NCBI GenBank assembly: GCA_028280445.1
Contig: JANQLU010000042.1
Span: 62,001 to 126,000, forward strand
Reading direction: 5' to 3'
Origin: Pirellulaceae bacterium
Lineage (GTDB): Bacteria > Planctomycetota > Planctomycetia > Pirellulales > Pirellulaceae
DNA: 64,000 bases
Positions 1 through 7,781 of the stretch are shown here, piece by piece (positions within the stretch are counted from its first letter, which is position 1; every line of letters begins with the position of its first letter). The notes under the pieces are model-generated. The model was not told where the DNA came from. It saw only the letters and a program-made list of their open reading frames with translations, and did not search any database. A program made the position numbers and the translations under genes.

Positions 1-1601
1 CTGACCGCTGGGTCCTCGTGACCAAGCAAACCACTGATTCTGATATCGTCACTGGCAATCCTGTCCCCGTTGGAATCAAATGTTTGGAATTGAATTCGAT
101 TGGTTTCCTGCCAGGCGATGACAAAATTTCCAGCATCATTCATCGAGACCGAGGCATTGTGTTGCGCTCCGCTGGTATCCGTGTCAGCCAAGAATATACT
201 TCCCACCTTGGTTCCGTCTGCGTTGAAGCGCTGGGCAAACACACCGTTGTTGTCGTCTGACGTATTTCCTTCCCAAACAACAACAAATTCACCGCTGGAA
301 TTCATCGCGATCGTGGATTCCTGGCCGACAAACGCGTTGTCGGTAGCATCGCTGACGAGGATTTCATTGGTCAGCGGTGTGCCGTCGGCGGAAAACAACC
401 GAACGTAAACTTGATTTTCAGCATTCGCTTGAGCGTCGCTCGTCCAGGTCACTGCAAAATTACCGTTGGCATCGGCATCTACGTTGGCCGATTGCTGGTC
501 ACCCGTGGTATGTTGATTGACTTGAATGGGTCCACCGACAGTATTGCCATCACGCGACTGGAGGACGACAAACACTCCGTTACCACTACCATCGCCGCTG
601 CCAGCGTCGGTTTCTGTAAATGCAATAATCCGATTTCCATTGGCATCAACGGCGATCGAATCGGTCGTATTTCCGCTTTCCCCCAAAGTTGTGGCATCGA
701 GTAGTTGGTGCCATTTGTCAGGCAGCTGATGTAGAAACAACTGCTCGGTTTCGATTTGTCCTGCTGCGTATTCCAGGTCCCAGTCTCCGTCCAAATCAGC
801 AGCGCCGGTCAAATCGTCGCTGGCGGCAACGTCGGCTCCTGTCGCAACAGCCAAAGCTTCGACAAAAGACTCGCCGGCGCTGGTACTTGCAACGTTACAG
901 CCATAGATAAACACATCGGCATCCTCGGCCAGTCGGTCGTTCCAAACTTGCAGCCGATCCTGATACGCGTTCAGCGAATTTGAACTCAATCGATCCGAAC
1001 CCAGATTGAGTTGCCCATCTGAACCATGGGAAATGATATGGATCGCATCAAACTCGTTGGTCGCGAGCCGGTTGTTAACGGCATCCACGCCACTTTGATC
1101 GGAATCGATAAATACGAAATCGTACAAAACGCCCGGCTGTGCATTGGCGACAATCGAGTCGATCAGCGTTTGATAATCGTCAACCGTTTGATCAACGACT
1201 ACCAATTGCAATGTAGAGTTTTCGAGATCGGCAACCAGTAAATCGTTGGCGGCGAGCGTCGGATCTGTGACGGCGTCCTCGAATGCGAGTTCCTGGACCA
1301 GTTGCGACGGTAGATTCGATTCGTCAAACTCGGCCGCCGTTGAGTCCAATTGATCGAGGTCTACTTCGACGTTTTCCGCCGCAAGTTCGACATCAAACGG
1401 CGCAGCATCCATCATCACGCGTTGCTCAAGCGCCCAGATGACGGTTTCCATTTCCTCGACGGAACGAATTTGTGGTGAAAAAAGTGCGCTGAGATTGCAA
1501 TTGCGCAGGCGGGCTTTGGCGAGCAGTTTCTGCAAGTAGTTTTTAATCACGGCGTTGGGTCGTTTTTGGGTGGGAGATTTGGCGAACCTATTGAAAGGCA
1601 T
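1..1601 (-). CDS. Large DUF4347-domain surface protein with LEPR-XLL-like N-terminus (5' part; runs off the left edge)
   Basis: Reading the minus strand from an ATG at 1601 gives 533 codons with no stop before the window edge, so this is the N-terminal part of a longer protein. Residues 57-68 read ALEQRVMMDAAP, matching the LEPR-XLL-type motif near the N-terminus of large planctomycete extracytoplasmic proteins. Residues about 131-290 match DUF4347: a VVVDQTVDDYQ strand, ISHGSDG with H192, a FIYGCNVA segment with C235, and a DWDLEYA ending. The spacing of His and Cys resembles clan CD (CHAT/caspase-like) cysteine peptidases; that is inference. From about residue 300 the chain consists of loosely repeated Asp/Asn-rich beta segments (NGNFAVTW, SGEFVVVWEG, AGNFVIAWQE), as in adhesins. 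It is transcribed away from the TolC/HlyD/M50 cluster and is an attractive cargo for it. A possible Shine-Dalgarno, AGGA, lies about 20 nt upstream, so the start is not firmly fixed. Confidence 0.85.
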   Translation of the reverse strand, partial: MPFNRFAKSPTQKRPNAVIKNYLQKLLAKARLRNCNLSALFSPQIRSVEEMETVIWALEQRVMMDAAPFDVELAAENVEVDLDQLDSTAAEFDESNLPSQLVQELAFEDAVTDPTLAANDLLVADLENSTLQLVVVDQTVDDYQTLIDSIVANAQPGVLYDFVFIDSDQSGVDAVNNRLATNEFDAIHIISHGSDGQLNLGSDRLSSNSLNAYQDRLQVWNDRLAEDADVFIYGCNVASTSAGESFVEALAVATGADVAASDDLTGAADLDGDWDLEYAAGQIETEQLFLHQLPDKWHQLLDATTLGESGNTTDSIAVDANGNRIIAFTETDAGSGDGSGNGVFVVLQSRDGNTVGGPIQVNQHTTGDQQSANVDADANGNFAVTWTSDAQANAENQVYVRLFSADGTPLTNEILVSDATDNAFVGQESTIAMNSSGEFVVVWEGNTSDDNNGVFAQRFNADGTKVGSIFLADTDTSGAQHNASVSMNDAGNFVIAWQETNRIQFQTFDSNGDRIASDDIRISGLLGHEDPAV

Positions 1602-1776
1602 TGGAAATGTACTTTTTTTTCCTGCCAAAGTGCGCAATGACGTGCCGCATACATCGATGAAACAGATGATGACGAACGAAATTTTCTCAATTAGCGGTTA
1701 CGATCGATTTACCGCGCATGCCGGATATAGCGAAACGGGTTGTTGTGGATTGTCTTCCGCCACGATTTTGAATCTT

Positions 1777-1982
1777 ACAAGCACGAAACGCCAGCGAGTG
1801 GTTTGACCGGGCATGAGCCACCGGTGAGCGGCAAGGCGCTAGCCGCCGGTTCTTTATAGTTTCGTACAGACACCGTTCGTTACCGCTTCGTGGCTAGCGC
1901 CTTGCCGCTCACACAACCGGCTCGGCGGGAGCCTCGCCCTCCCGCGCGCCGTAAGCCACTCGCTGGCGCTTCGTGCTCGTAT
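1777..1982. repeat. Nested palindromic repeat block (families C, A, B)
   Basis: The outer arms at 1777-1804 and 1955-1982 are an inverted repeat of family C (ACAAGCACGAAACGCCAGCG and complement). Inside lies a family A inverted repeat at 1824-1912 (GTGAGCGGCAAGGCGCTAGC and complement), followed by a family B unit at about 1919-1945 (GGCTCGGCGGGAGCCTCGCC). The block fills most of the divergent interval between the DUF4347 gene and the TolC-like gene. Confidence 0.85.
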
Positions 1983-2179
1983 GCCAACGCTGGTAATTTT
2001 TAACGATTACACAAACACTTTCTGTTGGCTAAATCGACAGGCAATACAACCGTCATGACCGGAACAACCCACCATTTTGGATTAATCCATTCGTTCAGTT
2101 GGATCGTTATGACTTGGGTTACTGAACTCAAACGACGATGAATCTGGAAGGCGATTATTTTTTAAGCGCATTCCCACCG

Positions 2180-4318
2180 ATGAATCCATCCAAGTATCTC
2201 TGTTTTACTGTTTGCATCGCCTCTCTCTGGTGCGCATCCGTAAATTTGCAAGCACAGCAAAAACAACAACCTTGGCCCAGTATTCCCGATTTACAGAAAA
2301 ACATTCGTATCCCAAAGAAAAAAGCGGCCAGCATCAACAACGCTGTCAGCAACTCGCAGTCAACGCCAAACTCCACGGCGGCTTCCAAGCAACTGTCATC
2401 GAATTCGAACACCCACCCACAGTTCCAAAATCAGTTTCAGCCAGAACAAAATCATCGGCCTTCTAGTCCACTTCGTGGCAACCACCAGACGACTAGAAAT
2501 CCGCCGAACCTAAAAGTCGCACGGTCGAACGTAAAAGTTGCTCAAAACACTTACGACGACGTCCCCCGGTTTGTCCCTCGGGCCAATCCCAACGCAAAAA
2601 TTGGCTCGGTACGCCGCCAGGAAATGGTCGCACCGAAAAACCAACAAAAAAATCCAACCCAGCGAAATCAACAAAAAAAACCTCAGCAAGTCGTCGATAC
2701 CGTCATCGACCCAACACTGAAGCAATGGTGGACGCGTGGGGCCACAACAGCGTTCTCAACGAAAGCAGAACAGGTCACGCCGGAATCACTGATCTATGCG
2801 GCGCTGCAAAGTTCTCCCAAACTGCGCGCGATCAGCCGCGATCCGTTGATTCGCGAATTCGCGATCGACGAAGCTCGTTCGCGTTTTGATCCCGAATTTT
2901 TTATTCAATCCCAATTTGACGACAAACGAGATCCCGTCGGCAATCAACTCCAAATTACCAATGACGGCGGTGCATTCTTGAAAGAAAACATCTGGTATGC
3001 AGAATCCGGTTTTCGCAAAAAACTGCTTACCGGTGCTGATGTCGACATCTCGCAGCGCGTTGGATTCCAAAACAGCAATTCGAGATTTTTCGACCCGCAA
3101 GACCAGGGAACGTCGACACTGTATTTAAATTTTTCCCAACCCCTGCTGCGCGGCAAAGGGCGAGTTTTTAATCGCAGCCAAATTGTCATCGCCCAGTTCA
3201 ACACCGACGTAGCCTGGGAAAAATATGTCAACGAACTGCAAGTTGAACTCGAAGCGATCATCAACGCGTATTGGAATTTATATTACGTTCGTAGCGTCTG
3301 GATGCAGAAAAATCGTTCCGTTCAACGGGGCGAACGTATATTGAACATTCTCAAAAAACGACGAGACCTGGACTCCGTACCTAGTCAAATTGCCCGAGCC
3401 CAAGCTGCCGTTTCGATTCGAAAAACAGAGCTGGCAAATTCCCGCCGCGATATTCAAAATGCTCAAACCGAAATTCGGCGGCTCCTCGGAATCGCTCAAG
3501 TGACTCCCAACTCAACGGAATTGGTGCCTGCCGAATCTCCACGGTTTGTTTTTGTCAAACCGACGATTCAGCATGTCAGTGCCGATGCTTTGAAATTCAG
3601 GCCCGAAGTCAAGGAAGCGTTTCGGCGCGCAAAAATCGCGTCAGTTCAGCTTTCGGTTTCCAAAAACGAACTCCTTCCCGATCTCACTTTGTCACTCGGC
3701 ATGTATTACCGAGCACTCGATGGTGACTCGGGAATCTTTCGTGCTCTGCAAAACCAGTATTCGGAAACCATTCCTGGCTACTATGCTGGAATCGAATTCA
3801 AATACCCGATCCGAAATCGCGCTGCAAACAGTCGCTACAAGCAATCGCAAATCCAAATCGCCAAAATCCAAGACGAAATTGCACAAATCAGTCAAACCGT
3901 CATTTCAGAATCGCAAATGACCGTTCGTCGTTTCGAGTCCGCCTTTGAAACGTTGCGTTCGTCTGCAGTCGCCATTAGCGCCGCCGAAGAAGACTTGAAG
4001 CAACAACAAAAACGCTGGGAGTCATTTGGACTGGTCGAAGGTGATTTGGCCGACGGGCAAAATCCAACGACAGTCCTCGATCAATTGCTTGACGCCCAGC
4101 AGCGGCTGACCAACGCTGAATTGACGTTTTCTCGTTCGGAGCTGGAATTCAAATCAGCCGAAATTGAATTGCGTCGTGTTTCGGGCACGTTGTTACAAAA
4201 CCAAAAGGTCGGTTTTTCACGCACCAACCACCAATTCCCAAAAATCCAAGCGGATGTGTATCGATCACAAAACCAATCTCACCCTCGTCAACATCCCGCG
4301 CCGCAGCGGCAAAAATAA
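2180..4318 (+). CDS. TolC-family outer-membrane efflux/export protein
   Basis: A 712-residue TolC/OEP-type protein that would form the outer-membrane duct of a tripartite export machine. The start is set at the second ATG because the sequence from there is a clean signal peptide (MNPSKYLCFTVCIASLWC, cleavage near NLQA-QQ). The longest ORF begins at 2138 and adds an acidic leader. Residues about 25-180 are Gln/Asn/Pro-rich and low complexity, an unusual extension for TolC. The rest carries two outer-membrane-efflux repeats: FSQPLLRG near the first strand hairpin and long helical stretches with VELEAIINAYWNLYYV. The C-terminus is basic and Gln-rich. It is the first gene of a co-directional set with two HlyD-type adaptors and an M50-HlyD protein, which supports a role in export rather than as an orphan porin. 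No Shine-Dalgarno is clear at either start. Confidence 0.88.
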   Translation: MNPSKYLCFTVCIASLWCASVNLQAQQKQQPWPSIPDLQKNIRIPKKKAASINNAVSNSQSTPNSTAASKQLSSNSNTHPQFQNQFQPEQNHRPSSPLRGNHQTTRNPPNLKVARSNVKVAQNTYDDVPRFVPRANPNAKIGSVRRQEMVAPKNQQKNPTQRNQQKKPQQVVDTVIDPTLKQWWTRGATTAFSTKAEQVTPESLIYAALQSSPKLRAISRDPLIREFAIDEARSRFDPEFFIQSQFDDKRDPVGNQLQITNDGGAFLKENIWYAESGFRKKLLTGADVDISQRVGFQNSNSRFFDPQDQGTSTLYLNFSQPLLRGKGRVFNRSQIVIAQFNTDVAWEKYVNELQVELEAIINAYWNLYYVRSVWMQKNRSVQRGERILNILKKRRDLDSVPSQIARAQAAVSIRKTELANSRRDIQNAQTEIRRLLGIAQVTPNSTELVPAESPRFVFVKPTIQHVSADALKFRPEVKEAFRRAKIASVQLSVSKNELLPDLTLSLGMYYRALDGDSGIFRALQNQYSETIPGYYAGIEFKYPIRNRAANSRYKQSQIQIAKIQDEIAQISQTVISESQMTVRRFESAFETLRSSAVAISAAEEDLKQQQKRWESFGLVEGDLADGQNPTTVLDQLLDAQQRLTNAELTFSRSELEFKSAEIELRRVSGTLLQNQKVGFSRTNHQFPKIQADVYRSQNQSHPRQHPAPQRQK

Positions 4319-4963
4319 AAACGATAATTCGAATACCGCAAACGGCGCCTTCAGGCGAACAAAAGGGTAAAACCATGGGGGTCGGGAGTCTTTTCAATAA
4401 TTTGCCGATTTGATCCGCGCTTCGAAACATCCAGATCAACAGGAAACAGATTGTACCGCTGACTGAAAAGACTCCCGACCCCGTATTGCCACTCAGCCCT
4501 TTATCTTCCAAACCCCTGCGTCTCTGCGACTCTGCGTGAGACCTATCTCATCACCAACCGGATTCAACACGGTAATGCAAGGTGAACAAAAAGGGGGAGT
4601 CTTATCAATAATTTGCCGATTTGATCCGCGCTTCGAAACATCCTGATCAACTGAAAACAGATTGTGCCGCTGACTGAAAAGACTCCCGCCCCCGAATTGC
4701 CACTCTGTCCTTTACCTTCCAAACCCCTGCGACTCTGCGTGAGACCCCGTATCGATATATGGCAATTTTTTTTCCGACCCAATGTCTCATCGCCCAGCCA
4801 CTTTCTGCACTCGTGAGGGTTGTGAGGATTGTCTCGATTATCGACACCCGGATCTGCCCATCATCGTTCCTCCCCACGGTTTTTCTTGCGCAAAACCGAA
4901 AATCTGTTTGTCGCAAGCTACGTTTTAAGGTGGCCCCATTTCATTTTCCACTCAAGTGCAATC
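4319..4963. repeat. Two tandem MITE-like palindromic elements between the TolC and HlyD genes
   Basis: Copy 1 spans 4378-4482 with perfect 19-bp terminal inverted repeats, GGGGTCGGGAGTCTTTTCA (4378-4396 and the complement at 4464-4482). Copy 2 spans 4595-4687, with 12 of 13 terminal bases matched (GGGAGTCTTATCA against GGGAGTCTTTTCA). The interiors are nearly identical (AATTTGCCGATTTGATCCGC). Each copy is followed by the same flank (CCTTCCAAACCCCTGCG) ending in family E, CTGCGACTCTGCGTGAGAC (to about 4545 and 4746). The whole 160-bp unit is therefore duplicated. No protein-coding content is seen. The rest of the interval, 4747-4963, is unassigned leader for the HlyD gene. Confidence 0.8.
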
Positions 4964-5791
4964 GTGACGACTCTCGACAACACATTTCGCAATCCTCTTG
5001 GCATCATCGTTGTACTCGTGGTCCTGGCAACATTGATGGGATTAGCACGTGTCTCCAGTGCCGACGAAATCCAAGGATTCATGGAACCTATTCGTTCCAT
5101 CGAATTGGCGAGCGCCGAAACGGGGATCATCAAATCCGTCAATGTGAGCGAGGGCCAAAAGGTTAAAAAGGACCAGGTACTGGCTCGATTGGACGACGAA
5201 ATTCAGAAGATCCAGCTCGATCTGGCCAAGCATCTGGCCAATTCCAAAAGCGCTGCCGAGGCCGCGCGCAAAGCGCTGGACAAACGTGAAATGATCACCG
5301 AACGGATTCGGAAACTTCGCAATTCAGGAAACGCCAGTGAAAGTGAATTGATTCGTTCAGAAATGGAACTGGCGATTGCCAAAGCGAAATACATGGCGGC
5401 TATCGAGGAACTGAAAAGCCGCGAAATTGAAAAACGCCGCGCCGAAATCACGCTGCGTCGGCGGACGATTCGAGCGCCGTTTAACGGTGTCGTTGCAAAA
5501 CTGCATTATCATCAGGGAGAGTTCCTCTCGCCGATCAAACCGGAATTGTTGCAGCTGGTCCAGGTGGATGAGTTGTTAGCCGTTTTTCCCGTCCCCGTCT
5601 CGTTGGCCCCGACGTTGAAAAACAAAAAACACATTTCGGTGTACCTGTCTGACGGTACAAAATTACATGGTTCCATTCATTCGCTGGGCGTGACGGCAGA
5701 TGCCAGCAGCAATACGTTGAGTCTGAAAGTCAAAATCAACAACGCGTCAGGGAAACTTCACAGCGGCGAGGAATGTTATCTCCGATTCTAA
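4964..5791 (+). CDS. HlyD-family periplasmic adaptor
   Basis: A membrane-fusion (HlyD/AcrA-type) protein that would bridge the inner-membrane component to TolC. The GTG at 4964 is preferred because it yields an N-terminal hydrophobic segment (NPLGIIVVLVVLATLMG) followed by a signal-peptidase-like site near VSSA-DE. The open frame extends upstream to an ATG at 4829 but that leader is not signal-like. Residues about 28-65 are the first half of a lipoyl/barrel-sandwich domain (SVNVSEGQKVKKDQVLARLD). A coiled-coil hairpin follows (about 65-150, Lys/Glu/Ala-rich), then the second lipoyl half (RTIRAPFNGVVAKLHYHQGE) and a beta-barrel. At about 275 residues it is short for the family. It lies 43 bp upstream of the next adaptor gene and is probably co-transcribed with it. 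Confidence 0.85.
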   Translation: MTTLDNTFRNPLGIIVVLVVLATLMGLARVSSADEIQGFMEPIRSIELASAETGIIKSVNVSEGQKVKKDQVLARLDDEIQKIQLDLAKHLANSKSAAEAARKALDKREMITERIRKLRNSGNASESELIRSEMELAIAKAKYMAAIEELKSREIEKRRAEITLRRRTIRAPFNGVVAKLHYHQGEFLSPIKPELLQLVQVDELLAVFPVPVSLAPTLKNKKHISVYLSDGTKLHGSIHSLGVTADASSNTLSLKVKINNASGKLHSGEECYLRF

Positions 5792-5834
5792 CCGCAGCCC
5801 TGAAACCACTTCCATTTGCCCCTCTGGATGAATC

Positions 5835-7769
5835 GTGTCTGAAACTTTATTTAGCAAGCTGGCCAACGGAGCAAACGTCGAGGAGACGTTTGCCGAAAGC
5901 CGCGCGCCGGTTTCAAACGATTCGACGCCGTTGACTCATGCCTGTACCACCGTCTCGGGCAGGATTCTCGACCTGGCATACTGTCGGCAAAACAAAACGG
6001 ATTTGATCAAAGGGATTGCCAATCTGTCCCGCGATATCCTCGACGACTCGTTTCTTTGGTACATCGAGTCGGACCCCAATTCTGGCCTGCGTGCTTTGGC
6101 GTTAACCTCAACCGACCAAACCGCGCTGTGGCAAATCATTAGCGACGACGTGATGCGTCTGTTGAGCCAGCCTCAACCCGAAGGTCGGATCATTCAATCT
6201 GAAATCGCCTCCAACGATTCGTCAGTCCTGATGGCGACAATCCTGCAAAACGGAGAACATCCGGAATCGATCATCGCTGTCGTTCCTCAAAAAGAACAAT
6301 CGCTCAGCAAAACCGAAGCGTTTCTCGCCGATTTTGCGTTGTGTGTCAAAGCGTTTAACACCCAACAAGCGAATCAAACGTTTTCTCAGCAAGCGTCGTT
6401 TTATCAGAAATTGATCCAGCTCTCGAACATTATTGCCACGGTCGAATCCGCGGACGAAGCTTACGTTTGTGTTGCCAATTTCGTGCGCGAAATGTTGCAA
6501 GCGAAACAAGTTTCGTTGGCCATCGGTTCAAAACACGGTAGCGGCACATCAGTGGTGGCCATTTCGGATGTCGAAACATTTGATCGCTCGAGCGAAATCT
6601 GTTTAACGATCAAATCGTTGGCTCAAAACACGATTCAATCCGGCAAATCCGCGACGTGGCGATCCGGCATTGAAAAAGGTGAACTCGAAGTGGAAGCCGC
6701 AGAAGATGTTGAAAACGAAATGGTCACGCAATGGAAACGCCGGTTCTGCAACCTGACTTCATCGGATGTTGCCACTGCCATTCCGTTTTCGATTGACCGT
6801 CGCACGTCAGCCGCACTGGTGATCGCGCACCGCAACGAACAAACGGCACAAGCGCACCAAGGTCTGGCCAACACGTTTGCCAAACTACTTGCCAATCAAC
6901 TGAGTTTGCTGCACCAATCGCATCGCGGTGCGGTATCGATCACGAAAGAGTACTTGTTCCGAACTCTTAGACGCAAGACGGTAAAAGTTCTACTTGGCTG
7001 CGCTGCATTTTTGTTCGCCATCATGCTGGTTCCCTGGCCGTATACGGTCAAATCCGATTGCCAACTCGAACCTGTCGAACGCCGTTTCGTTGCAGCACCG
7101 TTTGACGCCGTGGTGGATCGCTCCCTGGTTCAAATCGGCGAAGTCGTCGAGGCCAATCAATTGCTGGCGCGATTGGATGGGCGACAATTGCGAATCGAAC
7201 TTTCTGCGCTGCAGGCCAGTTTGCAAAGTGAGCAGAAAAAACATGATGCCGCTTTGGCGGGGCGCGACATTGCCAATTCACAAATCGCATTGCTGGAAGT
7301 GAAACGGCTGAAATCTGAAATCCAGTTAATCGAGCAAAAACTGAAAAACCTGGAGATCCGATCGCCGATCGACGGAATTATCGTCAGCGGCGATCTTGAA
7401 AAAGTCGAAGGGGCGCCGATTGAGATTGGACAAAATCTGTTCGAAATCGGACCGTTGGACCAAATGCTCGTCGAGGTCGAAATCGATGAGTCGGAAATTC
7501 GCTATGTCAAACCGGGACAACAGGTTCACGTGTTGTTCGACGCGTTTCCCTTCAAAAAATTCACAGGCGAAATCATTCGCATCCATCCCCGCGCCGAAAT
7601 TCGTGACGACAAAAGTGTTTTTATCGCCAATGTTGAAATCGCCAACAATGACGAGATGTTGCGCCCCGGAATGAAAGGACGTTGCCGGATTCAATCCAAT
7701 TGGCAACCACTGGGCTGGAATCTGTTCCACCGATCGTATGAAAGCGTTCGAGGCTGGTTGGTTTGGTAG
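5835..7769 (+). CDS. GAF-like domain / transmembrane / HlyD adaptor fusion
   Basis: A 644-residue protein from a GTG start. Residues about 1-370 are predicted cytoplasmic, with a GAF-like region around 190-350 (VESADEAYVCVANFVREMLQ, then AIPFSIDRRTSAALVIAHR). A single membrane segment follows near 380-400 (VLLGCAAFLFAIMLVPW). The remainder is a HlyD/RND-adaptor module: lipoyl half (FDAVVDRSLVQIGEVVEANQ), short coiled coil, second half (LEIRSPIDGIIVSGDLEKVE) and barrel (VEVEIDESEIRYVKPGQQV). Joining a signal-sensing GAF domain across the membrane to an adaptor suggests that cytoplasmic ligand status could gate export; that is inference. The gene is 12 bp upstream of the M50 gene, so the two almost certainly share a transcript. 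I could not identify the GAF ligand. Confidence 0.85.
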   Translation: MSETLFSKLANGANVEETFAESRAPVSNDSTPLTHACTTVSGRILDLAYCRQNKTDLIKGIANLSRDILDDSFLWYIESDPNSGLRALALTSTDQTALWQIISDDVMRLLSQPQPEGRIIQSEIASNDSSVLMATILQNGEHPESIIAVVPQKEQSLSKTEAFLADFALCVKAFNTQQANQTFSQQASFYQKLIQLSNIIATVESADEAYVCVANFVREMLQAKQVSLAIGSKHGSGTSVVAISDVETFDRSSEICLTIKSLAQNTIQSGKSATWRSGIEKGELEVEAAEDVENEMVTQWKRRFCNLTSSDVATAIPFSIDRRTSAALVIAHRNEQTAQAHQGLANTFAKLLANQLSLLHQSHRGAVSITKEYLFRTLRRKTVKVLLGCAAFLFAIMLVPWPYTVKSDCQLEPVERRFVAAPFDAVVDRSLVQIGEVVEANQLLARLDGRQLRIELSALQASLQSEQKKHDAALAGRDIANSQIALLEVKRLKSEIQLIEQKLKNLEIRSPIDGIIVSGDLEKVEGAPIEIGQNLFEIGPLDQMLVEVEIDESEIRYVKPGQQVHVLFDAFPFKKFTGEIIRIHPRAEIRDDKSVFIANVEIANNDEMLRPGMKGRCRIQSNWQPLGWNLFHRSYESVRGWLVW

Positions 7770-7781
7770 CAGGAGTCAACG

